A DNA stretch of 64,000 bases from JAVBPE01 sp031549865 (lineage in GTDB: Bacteria; Bacillota_I; Bacilli_A; Acholeplasmatales; Anaeroplasmataceae). Positions 44,999-54,726 of the stretch are shown here, in pieces. Position 1 is the first letter of the stretch. Every line of letters begins with the position of its first letter. The notes under the pieces were generated by a model that was not told the DNA's origin, made no database searches, and was given only the letters and a program-made list of their open reading frames with translations. The translations under genes were made by a program, and so were the position numbers. The stretch covers positions 1-64,000 of the forward strand of contig JAVBPE010000005.1 of NCBI GenBank assembly GCA_031549865.1, given 5' to 3'.

Positions 44999-46191
44999 TA
45001 TTTTTTTGTCATGAAGTCTTTCAATTTACGACTTCTAGATGGATGTTTAAGTTTACGTAATGCTTTTGCCTCAATTTGTCTAATACGTTCTCTTGTAACT
45101 CCAAATTCTTTACCAACTTCTTCTAATGTTCTTTGACGTCCGTCCAAAAGACCAAATCGAAGACGCAATACTCTTTCTTCACGATCCGTTAAAGTCGCTA
45201 AAACTGAATCAAGCTCTTCACGTAGTTTCATTTTAGCAGTGTATTCATATGGATCAAGTGCAGATGGATCACTAATAAAATCTCCTAATGCAGAATCTTC
45301 TTCTTCGCCAACTGGTGATTCTAACGAAATAGGTTCTTGAGCAATTTTTTGAATTTGTTGAACTTTTTCAACACTTATATCCATTTTTGCAGCAACTTCT
45401 TCAGGAGATGGTTCGCGACTTAATTCTTGCACTAATTGACGTTGAACACGTACTAATTTATTAATAGTTTCAACCATATGAACAGGGATACGAATTGTAC
45501 GAGCTTGGTCAGCAACAGCACGAGTAATAGCTTGACGAATCCACCATGTAGCGTATGTTGAAAACTTAAATCCTTTTTTATAATCAAATTTATCAACAGC
45601 TTTAATTAATCCCATATTTCCTTCTTGGATTAAATCTAAAAATTGTAGTCCACGGCCTACATATCTTTTTGCAATCGAAACTACTAAACGTAAATTTGCT
45701 TCAACCAAGCGAGATTTTGCTGCTTCAGCTTTATCAACTATATCTTGTAGTCTTTCATATTCATCTAAAGAAACAGTATTTTGATCATCAGCTTCAATTT
45801 CGGCTAAGGCAACTTTTGCAGCTCTTCCGTCAACGACATCTTTAGCTAAAATTGTTTCTTCATCACCAATCAATAAAGGAATTTTCCCGATTTCCTTTAA
45901 GTACATTCTTACAGGGTCATCAACTTTAATAGAAGGAGGCAATGTATCGAAATTCTCAATATCAATTTCAATTTCTTCAATATTTTCAGGTTCTTTTTCA
46001 TCGATGCTTTCTAAATCTAAGTCAACTTCTTCATCACTTACAACATCAATTTCATTTTTTGCTAATTCAACTTCTAGTTTCACATAATCTGCTGAATCTA
46101 AAACATAGTATTTAGTTAAATCTTTGATTTTAACAAAACCATGATTGTGTCCTAGTTCAATTAATTCCTTTAAAATAGCTTCAAATTCCAT
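44998..46191 (-). CDS. rpoD: Primary sigma factor RpoD/SigA
   Basis: 397 aa. Housekeeping sigma-70. N-terminal region 1.1-like segment (1-50), acidic linker, region 1.2 (DPVRMYLKEIGKIPLL, about 92-107), region 2 with GNMGLIKAVDKFDYKKGFKFSTYATWWIRQAI (broken here as GNMGLIKAVDKF and TYATWWIRQAI), region 3, and region 4 helix-turn-helix (about 350-385, RTLEEVGKEFGVTRERIRQI). Starts 3 nt after dnaG in the classic macromolecular synthesis operon. Confidence 0.97.
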   Translation of the reverse strand: MEFEAILKELIELGHNHGFVKIKDLTKYYVLDSADYVKLEVELAKNEIDVVSDEEVDLDLESIDEKEPENIEEIEIDIENFDTLPPSIKVDDPVRMYLKEIGKIPLLIGDEETILAKDVVDGRAAKVALAEIEADDQNTVSLDEYERLQDIVDKAEAAKSRLVEANLRLVVSIAKRYVGRGLQFLDLIQEGNMGLIKAVDKFDYKKGFKFSTYATWWIRQAITRAVADQARTIRIPVHMVETINKLVRVQRQLVQELSREPSPEEVAAKMDISVEKVQQIQKIAQEPISLESPVGEEEDSALGDFISDPSALDPYEYTAKMKLREELDSVLATLTDREERVLRLRFGLLDGRQRTLEEVGKEFGVTRERIRQIEAKALRKLKHPSRSRKLKDFMTKK

Positions 46192-46194
46192 ATT

Positions 46195-48021
46195 TTACCT
46201 ACCTACTTTCTTTTTTTCTTTTTTATCTTGTTCACGTCTAAGTTTTATTTTCTCTTCTATTAATGCAATCTTTTCTGCTTCAACTGAAGTATTATAAATA
46301 GCATTTGATAGTGAATCCAAACTTTTTTTATCTTTATTTTTTAATAACGCTTTAAGTACTTCCTCCAAATCAGCATCCGTATATTCAACTTGAATATGTT
46401 TGATGTTTTGTTGTACTTTAATATTTTCAATATATATATTTCTTTCTTGTTCATTTAAAACATTAAGGAATCTTGCATTATCAAACACTTGGTATTTATC
46501 ATAATAATTCTCAATTAATTTAAACCAAATTTTTTGATTATCATCACTTAATGCATCAATAATTCCTTTGGAATCAATATATATTGCTTTTTCTTTTGTT
46601 ATTTTTGCGTAATCAAATATTCTTAATTCATGCAAAATATAATTATATTCCGAAGTCTTTACTTCTTCATAATAATAATTTTGATTTTTTTCTACCTCAA
46701 AACTATTTTCTACATAATTTGATACCCTAACTCGTTTATAATGATAATTGTAGTCATTATTTAAAGCTGCAAAACTAACTTTTAAATCATTAGCAAGTTT
46801 ATTTAAATAAACTTCTTTTATAGTATTTGATTTAAGCGAATTTATTGAAGAAAATATCTCATTTTTTATTTCTTCAACTACATTATTATCCTTAAGATTT
46901 TTATCTTTTAAAGCAATTAAATAACGATACTCCATTGAATCAATAATATTATCATTAAAATATTTCAAATATGCTTCGTTTCCATATTTTTTTACATAAT
47001 CGTCCGGGTCAAGCTTATCTGGCAATAAAACAAGCTTTACATTTATCTGATATTTATTAAACATTTCAATAGCCTTAATTGAAGCACTTATTCCAGCATT
47101 ATCACCATCATAACAAATAATAACATCATTTGTATATTTTTTTAATAACTTAGTTTGTGCATCAGTAAGAGCTGTTCCAAGAGTACAAACGGCTTCGCTA
47201 AGTCCACTTTTTACAGAGGCAATAACATCCATTTGCCCTTCATGAAGTATTACTCTTTTATTCTTTAAAATTGCTTGTTTCGCCATATTAAGATTATATA
47301 AAATTAAACCTTTTTTATACAAAAATGTTTCTGGTGAATTTATATATTTGGCTTGATTCTTATCATCATTATTAAAAATTCTACCGCTATAAGCAACAAC
47401 ATTTCCTTCTTCATCACAAATAGGAAACATAATTCGTTTGGTAAAAAGATCATAATAACCATTATCACCTTTACGAATTAAACCTAAATCCATCATATCA
47501 AGTTCTAAATAATTTAAGTCTTTTAAAACTTTGTATAAAACATCCATTTTGTTAGATGCTAAACCTATACCAAACATTTTTATAGTTTCATCATCTAAAC
47601 CTCTTTTATGCAAATATTCTAAAGCAATTTGTCCACTTTCAGTTTGATGCAAATTTCTTTGGTAGAATTGTTTACTTATTTTGGTTATTTCATAATATTT
47701 TGTATATTGAGGAGTCTTTTTATCCTCAATATATTCTTCTAAATTTATAGAATTTCTTTTCGCAAGTTCATTGATAGCTTGGTTAAATGTTATATTTTTG
47801 ATATCCATCAAAAATTGTATTGCATTACCACCTTTTTTACAGCTAAAACAATGGGCTATTTTTTTATCTGGAGAAACAGTAAATGATGGCGTCTTTTCAT
47901 TATGAAAAGGACAAAGTCCCTTGAAATTCGCTCCACTTTTTTGAAGTGGAACAAACTCAGAAACAAGTTGGACAATGTCTGTAGACTCGATTATTCTTTC
48001 AATGTCTAATTTAGAGGCCAT
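46195..48021 (-). CDS. dnaG: DNA primase
   Basis: 608 aa. Makes RNA primers at the fork. Zinc-binding domain with Cys37, His40, Cys58, Cys61 (CPFH...CFSC), RNA polymerase domain with Toprim motifs HEGQMDV and CYDGDNAG, and a C-terminal helicase-binding region (about 450-608) that is lysine-rich at its end. Second gene of glyS-dnaG-rpoD. Confidence 0.96.
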   Translation of the reverse strand: MASKLDIERIIESTDIVQLVSEFVPLQKSGANFKGLCPFHNEKTPSFTVSPDKKIAHCFSCKKGGNAIQFLMDIKNITFNQAINELAKRNSINLEEYIEDKKTPQYTKYYEITKISKQFYQRNLHQTESGQIALEYLHKRGLDDETIKMFGIGLASNKMDVLYKVLKDLNYLELDMMDLGLIRKGDNGYYDLFTKRIMFPICDEEGNVVAYSGRIFNNDDKNQAKYINSPETFLYKKGLILYNLNMAKQAILKNKRVILHEGQMDVIASVKSGLSEAVCTLGTALTDAQTKLLKKYTNDVIICYDGDNAGISASIKAIEMFNKYQINVKLVLLPDKLDPDDYVKKYGNEAYLKYFNDNIIDSMEYRYLIALKDKNLKDNNVVEEIKNEIFSSINSLKSNTIKEVYLNKLANDLKVSFAALNNDYNYHYKRVRVSNYVENSFEVEKNQNYYYEEVKTSEYNYILHELRIFDYAKITKEKAIYIDSKGIIDALSDDNQKIWFKLIENYYDKYQVFDNARFLNVLNEQERNIYIENIKVQQNIKHIQVEYTDADLEEVLKALLKNKDKKSLDSLSNAIYNTSVEAEKIALIEEKIKLRREQDKKEKKKVGR

Positions 48022-48039
48022 CTTTTTTACTCCGTTTCC

Positions 48040-49419
48040 TTAAAATTTAATCTTTTCTAAAACATAAGCTGCTACATCATTAACATTTAAAGTTACTTGA
48101 GTCATAGAATCACGTTCACGTAATGTTACAGTATTATTATTTAGAGTTTCATCATCAATTGTTATACAATATGGTGTACCAATTGCATCCTCACGACGAT
48201 ATCTTTTACCAATGTTCGCAGTTTCATCATATACACAATTAAAGTATTCACTTAAGTTATCATACACTTCAGTTGCTTTATCAGCATGAACTTTTTTAAT
48301 CAATGGCAATACAGCTACCTTATACGGTGCTAAAGCTGGGTGAAGGTGTAGCACTTGGCGTGTTTCTTTACCTTCAACTTCTTCTTCATCATAAGCTGAA
48401 AATAAAACTGAAAGTAACATACGTTCTACTCCTACAGATGGTTCAACAACATATGGTATATATTTTTGATTATCTTCTGGATCTAAATATTCTAAATTTG
48501 TTTTTGAATGATTTTGATGCGCGTTCAAATCATAATTTGTTCTACTAGCAATACCCCATAATTCTCCAAAACCCCATGGAAACATGAATTCAATGTCAGT
48601 TGTTGCATTTGAATAGAAACTCAATTCTTCTTGGTCGTGATCTCTAAAGCGTAATTTATCCGCTTTTACACCTATTGATATTAAGAAATCCATGCAATAT
48701 TTACGCCAATAAGTAAACCATTCCAATTCTGTTCCTGGCTTGCAGAAAAATTCTAATTCCATTTGTTCAAATTCTCTTGTTCTAAAAATAAAATTACCTG
48801 GAGTTATTTCATTTCTAAATGATTTACCAATTTGTCCGATTCCAAAAGGAACTTTTTTTCTAGTCGTTCTTGCGACATTTTTAAAATTAACGAATATGCC
48901 TTGTGCTGTTTCAGGACGTAAGTATACTTCCGCTTTTGCGTCTTCTAAAACCCCTTGATGTGTTTTAAACATTAAATTAAATTGACGAATATCAGTATAA
49001 TCTAGGCTTCCACAATTTGGACAAACCACATTATTTGTTTTAATATATTCAATCATTTGTTCATTAGTTAAGGCATCACCTTGAACTGTTCCATGTGAAT
49101 GATCTTCAATTATTTTATCTGCACGATATCTACTATTACATTTTTTACAATCAATTAATGGATCACTAAATGATCCGATATGTCCAGATGCTACCCATAC
49201 TTCTTTATTCATTAAAATAGAGCTATCTAAACCTACATTATATTTATTCGCAGATACGAATTTTTTCCACCATGCGCGTTTAATATTATTTTTTAATTCA
49301 ACTCCAAGTGGACCATAATCCCATGAATTTGCAAGGCCTCCATATATTTCACTTCCTTGAAATACAAACCCTTGTTCCTTCAAAAATGCTGCTAATTGTT
49401 CTAGTGTTATTTTACTCAT
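48040..49419 (-). CDS. glyS: Glycyl-tRNA synthetase (homodimeric class II type)
   Basis: 459 aa, the single-chain alpha2 enzyme found in many Bacillota and mycoplasmas rather than the GlyQ/GlyS pair. Class II motifs: motif 2 region GQIGKSFRNEITP with FRTREFEQMELEFF, motif 3 VEPSVGVERMLL; Cys-rich insertion (CKKC...CPNC). First gene of glyS-dnaG-rpoD-trmK, from a perfect sigma-A promoter. No T-box leader is visible: only about 35 nt separate the -10 from the ATG. Confidence 0.96.
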   Translation of the reverse strand: MSKITLEQLAAFLKEQGFVFQGSEIYGGLANSWDYGPLGVELKNNIKRAWWKKFVSANKYNVGLDSSILMNKEVWVASGHIGSFSDPLIDCKKCNSRYRADKIIEDHSHGTVQGDALTNEQMIEYIKTNNVVCPNCGSLDYTDIRQFNLMFKTHQGVLEDAKAEVYLRPETAQGIFVNFKNVARTTRKKVPFGIGQIGKSFRNEITPGNFIFRTREFEQMELEFFCKPGTELEWFTYWRKYCMDFLISIGVKADKLRFRDHDQEELSFYSNATTDIEFMFPWGFGELWGIASRTNYDLNAHQNHSKTNLEYLDPEDNQKYIPYVVEPSVGVERMLLSVLFSAYDEEEVEGKETRQVLHLHPALAPYKVAVLPLIKKVHADKATEVYDNLSEYFNCVYDETANIGKRYRREDAIGTPYCITIDDETLNNNTVTLRERDSMTQVTLNVNDVAAYVLEKIKF

Positions 49420-49453
49420 ACATATCCTCCACTCGATAATAATACATTTTATA

Positions 49454-49482
49454 ATTATAGCTTTTTTTTATCCATTTGTCAA
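49454..49482 (-). promoter_or_regulatory. Promoter of the glyS-dnaG-rpoD operon
   Basis: Minus-strand TTGACA (49477-49482), exactly 17 nt, TATAAT (49454-49459). Confidence 0.92.
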
Positions 49483-49570
49483 TGGGATTTCAAAGTATCA
49501 AATTAAAAGTTTTGACTTAATAACGACATATTTCAACATCCTATTGCATATAATAAAGTAGGTGATAAAA

Positions 49571-49783
49571 ATGAAAAATGTTTGGAATAAAGTAGTTAAA
49601 CACTTTCCAATTATTTTTTCTTCGATAATTATCTACCAAATATTTTTAGTAATATTTTTCTTTACACAAGTTAATTTTTATTTATTAGGAACAATGCTAA
49701 TAGGATTTGCTATCTGGATTATCGGAGCGAATTATTTCGGGAAATTTAAAGGTTGGTTTAACGACATAATGAAGAAAGAATAA
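49571..49783 (+). CDS. Small membrane protein of unknown function
   Basis: 70 aa with two hydrophobic helices (about 12-32 and 37-55) and charged ends (NKVVKHF, DIMKKE). The only plus-strand gene among minus-strand operons here. The frame also has a GTG at 49562, but that lies within the SD AGGTGAT, so ATG 49571 is chosen. A good terminator overlaps its stop. Not recognised; the SD and terminator support it as a real gene. Confidence 0.65.
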   Translation: MKNVWNKVVKHFPIIFSSIIIYQIFLVIFFFTQVNFYLLGTMLIGFAIWIIGANYFGKFKGWFNDIMKKE

Positions 49784-49808
49784 AGCCTAAAAAGCTTATT
49801 CTTTTTTT
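49775..49808 (+). terminator. Terminator of the small membrane protein gene
   Basis: AAAGAATAAAGC (49775-49786, including the stop codon) pairs with GCTTATTCTTT (49794 on) with one bulged A, then seven T. Confidence 0.8.
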
Positions 49809-49812
49809 ATGA

Positions 49813-49837
49813 AGAAAAACTGTAATTAATTACAGTT
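49813..49837 (-). terminator. Terminator overlapping the stop of the YsxE-like gene
   Basis: A perfect 20-bp palindrome AACTGTAATT with its complement at 49818-49837, followed by T residues on the minus strand. The stop codon of the gene lies inside it. Confidence 0.65.
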
Positions 49838-50714
49838 TCACATAATCTTTGAAATTTTCATAAAAATACTTTAATTTTTTAGTTATTGTTAAAAAATTAT
49901 TAATATTTTTAATGTCAATAATTATTGGAAAATTCAAATTTAAAATATATAAATAATTAACAAAAAACATATAATACACTTTATAAAATTTTTCTTGTTG
50001 ATTTAAAATATTTTTTATTGATTTTAAATCAATATTTAAATGATCAAAAGTCGTATAATATCTTGCAAGCATTGTGCTTACAGGTGCATAATAGAATTTT
50101 CCAGTTGGCAATAGCTTATTATTTTGATATTGAAGTTGATTCATATTTTTAAAAACTAAACCATAATCAAGAATAATATTTTTTTCAAGCATTTTAAATA
50201 ATGCCTGCTGTAAATCATACATCCACATTTTCGTATTTAACAAAATATGATAATTGCTAAGAATTATCCAATCAGCATCTTCTTTTGGATATTTTAGTTC
50301 TATTTCTTTAATTCTTAATTCAAAATATGAAAATTTATTATCTAATATTTGATAGATACTTTGCATTTTTTTAGTATCTTCTTTTGTTAATGTTATTGGG
50401 ATTTTTGTTTTTTCTATTAATTCTATGTATTTATCTAAAAGTTTTACCATTACAGCTTCTTCATTTAATATTTCAAGTGAACAGTTATAAATATAATATG
50501 TTTTTTCATTTTTATAATAGAATAAATTATTTAAGACATTGGAATTTTTTTTCTTTAAATTATTTAAAATTACTATTTCTTTCTCATTAACTTCTTTTAC
50601 AATAAAAAATGTATTATTATCATCTTCTAAAAAATAGTCCGTTTGAGTAAACGGAGCTATTCTTTTAGCCTTTACAGGAAAATCTGCTTTTTTAATTGCA
50701 TTATCGATTGTCAT
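49830..50714 (-). CDS. YsxE-like (CotS-family) protein, putative spore-coat associated
   Basis: 294 aa, cytosolic, no signal or membrane helix, no complete kinase motif. Sequence alone is weak evidence; the call rests on resemblance to CotS/YsxE-type kinase-like proteins (KTKIPITLTKED, long alpha-helical C-lobe) and on place: directly after the SpoVID-like gene (14-nt overlap), downstream of engB, as in Bacillus subtilis where ysxC/engB precedes the hem genes and spoVID-ysxE. If right, the protein would belong to spore coat assembly. It could also be an unrelated unknown. Confidence 0.5.
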   Translation of the reverse strand: MTIDNAIKKADFPVKAKRIAPFTQTDYFLEDDNNTFFIVKEVNEKEIVILNNLKKKNSNVLNNLFYYKNEKTYYIYNCSLEILNEEAVMVKLLDKYIELIEKTKIPITLTKEDTKKMQSIYQILDNKFSYFELRIKEIELKYPKEDADWIILSNYHILLNTKMWMYDLQQALFKMLEKNIILDYGLVFKNMNQLQYQNNKLLPTGKFYYAPVSTMLARYYTTFDHLNIDLKSIKNILNQQEKFYKVYYMFFVNYLYILNLNFPIIIDIKNINNFLTITKKLKYFYENFKDYVKL

Positions 50715-51546
50715 TTATTTTTATAACTACTTTTTTAGACTCTTTATCATATGATTTAAATAATACATTTAAAGGTATCTTATATTCCTTACTTATTTTA
50801 TCAAGCATTCCTTCATCTGATACTCTTAAAGTTTTAATGCGAAAGTTATTTTCCTCTGTGCTATTAAATTTTCTTAAGAAATCTTCTTTTGTTCCTTTGT
50901 CTTTTGTAGATATAATTTCGATTCGATGTTCTCTTTTTTCTAATGAATCCGAAAGCATTTGATCATAATTTTCTTCTATTTGTTCTTTTTTGGATTCATT
51001 TATTATAGTTTCACTTTGAGCTATTTCTTTATAATCTTGTTTTATTTCTAATACTTTTTCTAAAATTATCTTTTCTTCAACTTCTATAACTTCTTCTAAC
51101 GTATTTATCGCATTACCTATATCATTTAGTCCTAAATTAATATTTTCAATAGTTTCTATTATTGGATCTGATTTTACTTTTTCTTTTTTTGCCTTTGAAT
51201 TTTTTTTAGGTTCCTCTTTTACTTCTTGCTTTTGTTCTTCATCAACAAAGTTCAAAATTAAACTATAATTACAATTTACACCTTGACCTTCAATAACCTC
51301 TATTTTCAAGTCTTTTAAAGAAATATTGTTTAGCTTATTATCTACATCTATAAATATTTGGTATTCTATTAGTAGTGTTGTGAATGAATCTTCTCTATTT
51401 TGAGTTACATAATATAATTCTACTTCAATATGACCTTTAATTTCATTATCAACTATTTCATAATCACATAATTTTTTACTACTTCCTTTAATATTACTTA
51501 TTCCTTTAACCGCAAAATAAGTTTGTTTTTGAATATCTAGTTCCAT
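50701..51546 (-). CDS. SpoVID-like protein with C-terminal LysM domain
   Basis: 281 aa. N-terminal beta-rich domain (1-105), acidic/lysine-rich coiled linker (about 108-225), and a LysM-like C-terminal domain (about 236-281: RVSDEGMLDKISKEYKIPLNVLFKSYDKE). This order, beta domain, long charged linker and terminal LysM, is that of SpoVID, which encases the spore coat by binding SpoIVA. Shorter than Bacillus SpoVID (about 575 aa). Followed by a YsxE-like gene, as in Bacillus. Sporulation itself cannot be shown from the window. Confidence 0.55.
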   Translation of the reverse strand: MELDIQKQTYFAVKGISNIKGSSKKLCDYEIVDNEIKGHIEVELYYVTQNREDSFTTLLIEYQIFIDVDNKLNNISLKDLKIEVIEGQGVNCNYSLILNFVDEEQKQEVKEEPKKNSKAKKEKVKSDPIIETIENINLGLNDIGNAINTLEEVIEVEEKIILEKVLEIKQDYKEIAQSETIINESKKEQIEENYDQMLSDSLEKREHRIEIISTKDKGTKEDFLRKFNSTEENNFRIKTLRVSDEGMLDKISKEYKIPLNVLFKSYDKESKKVVIKINDNR

Positions 51547-51591
51547 TTATATCACCTATTTATAGATATGAAATGAATTAATACTTTATGA

Positions 51592-51622
51592 TAAAAAAAG
51601 AATGTAATTATCTACATTCTTT
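51592..51622 (-). terminator. Terminator after the diguanylate cyclase gene
   Basis: AAAGAATGTA (51597-51606) pairs with TACATTCTTT (51613-51622); seven T follow on the minus strand. It separates the engB-GGDEF unit from the SpoVID-like gene. Confidence 0.85.
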
Positions 51623-51631
51623 TAAATATAT

Positions 51632-53323
51632 TTAATATTTTTTTGCTAAAAGTTGGCAAACAAGTATTAAAAATTTAACTGTTTTATCTTCCCAAGCTCT
51701 TGATGGTTTAAAATAATCAAAACAAATAAAACCAAGATTAGATTCTGAGTTATTAATGATAATCTCTAATGTCGATGCCAATTTATATTGATAATACATT
51801 CTAAAACGTTCTTTATTAACAACTTCGTATTTATTAATATTATCATTTACTAAAATACCTGAAGCGTTATGATATTTAAAATAGTCATCTGATTTTAAAA
51901 CTTCTTTTCTTGCATTTTCCATATCGTCACCATTTAAATATATAACATTCATTTTTTTATCATAAATTGTTATACGATTAAATTTATATACGTCAAATAA
52001 TAATTTCATTACATCAACTAAACTATCTTTTTCTATTGAATTCATAATATTATATTCAACAAATATATCTTGATACATTGTAGTATATTTATCTAAATTT
52101 AGGTTTGTTTTTTCAAAACGTAGACCTTGATGCTTATGTGCTAAATAAATAACATAGCAATCTTTACCTTTACTCTTAGCGCGATATAAACAACTATCCG
52201 CCGCTTCAAATAAACTTTCGAAGTTTTGTTCATCTTTTGGATATGAAGCAATTCCCATTGAACAAGTTATAATAAAGTCTGGATGAGATGTTACATAGCT
52301 CCATTGAACTCCTAATCTAATGTTCCTGGCAATATCTCGAATGACTATCTCATCATCAGTATCATCAATAACGATTAAAAACTCATCTCCACCAAAGCGT
52401 CCAACCTTACCACGATGTCCTACTTCTTTTTTCAAAACATTAGCAAACGAAATTATCACATCATCACCAAACTGATGACCATATGTATCATTTATAGTTT
52501 TAAAATCATCAATATCAATAATTATCAATGTTGTTGTTCTTTTTGAAACTTCAATTTTATTTATTGCATATTCAATAATCGCATTCTTATTTAAAAGATT
52601 TGTTTGGCCATCTATATCATTATTATGTGATATTTGAATTTTACTTTCTTGATCTGGAAATTGGACTATTACAATAGTTTCAGTGCGTTCGTAATTATCA
52701 TTAATTATAGGAATTACTCCAAATTCAATACGAGTATTATCTTTAGTTCTAATTGGATATGTGCCTTTATGGGCAGTGCTTAGAAAATCATTATATTCAT
52801 TGTTATTTTTAAAATAATCTAATTTAATGTCATTAATGTCAATATTAAATTTTTCATTTATATATTCTATCATTTGTTTAATATCAAATTTTAAAGAATT
52901 CCCTTTAGAATTAGTATTTACAACAGTATACATTTTTGTTTTTATATCAAAAATGAAATAATTTAAATTTAAAGCATGAATTAATTCATAATATAAATTA
53001 TTTTTTTTAAGTTGTTTATTATAATCATTTAAAAGATGCGTGCTTTCTAAAAGATTAACATTGTAATAACTTTCTGATTTTTCAAACTGTAATATGCAAA
53101 AAAATTTACGTTCTCTTACATTAAAATTTATTGCACAGTATGATGCATTAGAATTAAGAGCGTTTTTTATTGTAATTACATCTTCATCATCAATGTACGG
53201 ATATAATGAATTAACTTTAGTTTCATTTATATAACGATAAAAATCATTATCTGCACTGATAATGTTTAATTCTTGATCAATTTTAAAACTACAATTAGTT
53301 ACATTTTGATTTAACGCGCTCAT
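51632..53323 (-). CDS. Diguanylate cyclase with PAS-like and GAF-like domains
   Basis: 563 aa, cytosolic. N-terminal PAS-like sensor (about 10-80), a second poorly defined region, a GGDEF domain (about 235-390; GGDEF at 311-315 in GRFGGDEFLIV) and a C-terminal GAF-like domain (about 410-563). The signature is intact, so c-di-GMP synthesis from two GTP is expected. The RxxD inhibitory site normally five residues upstream is replaced by GHRG, so no product inhibition there. It follows engB by 4 nt. A c-di-GMP-I riboswitch and a degenerate HD-GYP gene occur in the same window. Confidence 0.93.
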   Translation of the reverse strand: MSALNQNVTNCSFKIDQELNIISADNDFYRYINETKVNSLYPYIDDEDVITIKNALNSNASYCAINFNVRERKFFCILQFEKSESYYNVNLLESTHLLNDYNKQLKKNNLYYELIHALNLNYFIFDIKTKMYTVVNTNSKGNSLKFDIKQMIEYINEKFNIDINDIKLDYFKNNNEYNDFLSTAHKGTYPIRTKDNTRIEFGVIPIINDNYERTETIVIVQFPDQESKIQISHNNDIDGQTNLLNKNAIIEYAINKIEVSKRTTTLIIIDIDDFKTINDTYGHQFGDDVIISFANVLKKEVGHRGKVGRFGGDEFLIVIDDTDDEIVIRDIARNIRLGVQWSYVTSHPDFIITCSMGIASYPKDEQNFESLFEAADSCLYRAKSKGKDCYVIYLAHKHQGLRFEKTNLNLDKYTTMYQDIFVEYNIMNSIEKDSLVDVMKLLFDVYKFNRITIYDKKMNVIYLNGDDMENARKEVLKSDDYFKYHNASGILVNDNINKYEVVNKERFRMYYQYKLASTLEIIINNSESNLGFICFDYFKPSRAWEDKTVKFLILVCQLLAKKY

Positions 53324-53327
53324 ATAT

Positions 53328-53915
53328 TTATCCTCTTAAATCCTCATCCAATTGATTTAAGACTAAATCAAATCCTTGTCTTGTCTCTGAAGATGTTATA
53401 ATCATTTTATCATTTTCACTTAAATTTAATGTTTCCATTATAAGCTTCTTTTGTTTAACACGTTCCGAATTCTTTACTTTATCTGCCTTTGTTGCAATGA
53501 CTGTAACTGGAATATTAAAATATTTTAAAAATTCATACATAGTCACGTCATCACCTGTTGGTTTGTGGCGATAATCAACTAGTAAAAATGCTCTTTTTAA
53601 TTCTTTACGATTTAATACATATTCTTCAATCATTTGTCCAAAAGTTTCTTTCAAATTTTTAGATACTTTTGCATAGCCATATCCTGGTACGTCAATAAAA
53701 TAGCATATCTCATTAATTAAATATATATTTAGCGTTTGAGTTTTACCTGGAGTTTGACTAGTTTTTGCCAAATGTTTTTGGTTTACTAAGGCATTTATAA
53801 ATGAGCTCTTACCAACATTTGATCTCCCGCATAACATGAATTCTGTTAATTGATCTTCGGGCATTCCTTTTATATTTACTGCTGATTTTATGAATGTCGC
53901 CGTTTTAATTATCAT
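53328..53915 (-). CDS. engB: Ribosome biogenesis GTPase EngB/YsxC
   Basis: 195 aa. Essential GTPase for assembly of the large ribosomal subunit. G1 GRSNVGKSS (30-38), G3 DVPGYG, G4 ATKADK. It lies one base after the PHP gene and four bases before the diguanylate cyclase gene. Its place near SpoVID/YsxE-like genes matches Bacillus gene order with the intervening hem genes missing. Confidence 0.95.
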   Translation of the reverse strand: MIIKTATFIKSAVNIKGMPEDQLTEFMLCGRSNVGKSSFINALVNQKHLAKTSQTPGKTQTLNIYLINEICYFIDVPGYGYAKVSKNLKETFGQMIEEYVLNRKELKRAFLLVDYRHKPTGDDVTMYEFLKYFNIPVTVIATKADKVKNSERVKQKKLIMETLNLSENDKMIITSSETRQGFDLVLNQLDEDLRG

Positions 53916-53916
53916 G

Positions 53917-54726
53917 TTACAACTCCTTTTCTAACTTCTTTTTTATTACTTCATATTCATAATCGTTTAATGTTGAAGTTCCTACCATAGCATGGGTTTT
54001 ATCACCATGACAATCAGAACCTGCACTTATAAACAAACCATAATCCTTAGCTAATTTACTAAATTTTTCTTCATCGCCAATTTTATTTTTTGGATATCTT
54101 ATTTCTATACCATCAAATCCAAATTCTAAAACTTCTTTTACTATTTCATATTTCATTAAACATGGATGCGCAAGTATTGCAATTCCATTATTTTCTTTAA
54201 TTAATTTCAATCCATCTATTGTACTTAATTTTGAAGATGGAATATATGCTTTTGAATCATTACTAATATAGAACTCGGCCTCTTTAATTGTCATGTTATT
54301 ACATATCATGACATTTCTCAACATATTTCCTCTTGTAATCATTGTACCACTTTTTAACAAAGCATCTGCATCAATTTTAAGATTATATATATTTTTAATA
54401 TTTTGAAGCATCTTAAGAGCTCTAGTTTTTCTAGTTTCATAGACTTTTTTTGCAAAATCCTCTATTGCACTGGGTATTTTATTTTTTTTAAATAAGCATA
54501 TAATATGAACATTCTCACCTTTATGAAATGTTGATAATTCCATTCCAGCTATAGCATTTATATTGTATTTTTTTGCTAATTCTATAAATTCTAAACAACC
54601 AAATACACTATCATGATCAGTTAATGCTAAAACATCAACATTTTGTTTTTGTGCATTTTTAAGTAATTCTTCTACGCTCCACACTCCATCGGAATATGTT
54701 GTATGATTATGTAAATCAATTTTCAT
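53917..54726 (-). CDS. PHP-domain phosphoesterase
   Basis: 269 aa. PHP (polymerase and histidinol phosphatase) metal-dependent phosphoesterase with HNHTTYSDG near the start, LTDHDSV, AGMELSTF, AHPCLM and SAGSDCHGD, the metal ligands of the family. The nearest characterised enzymes are YciV/RNase AM-like nucleotide phosphatases, but the substrate is unknown. ATG 54726 chosen: an upstream GTG (54735) lies within the SD AGGTGATT. First gene of PHP-engB-GGDEF. Confidence 0.88.
   Translation of the reverse strand: MKIDLHNHTTYSDGVWSVEELLKNAQKQNVDVLALTDHDSVFGCLEFIELAKKYNINAIAGMELSTFHKGENVHIICLFKKNKIPSAIEDFAKKVYETRKTRALKMLQNIKNIYNLKIDADALLKSGTMITRGNMLRNVMICNNMTIKEAEFYISNDSKAYIPSSKLSTIDGLKLIKENNGIAILAHPCLMKYEIVKEVLEFGFDGIEIRYPKNKIGDEEKFSKLAKDYGLFISAGSDCHGDKTHAMVGTSTLNDYEYEVIKKKLEKEL

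Noticed and set aside
49420..49476. Possible T-box leader before glyS
   Set aside because: The promoter -10 lies only about 35 nt before the ATG, leaving no room for a T-box.
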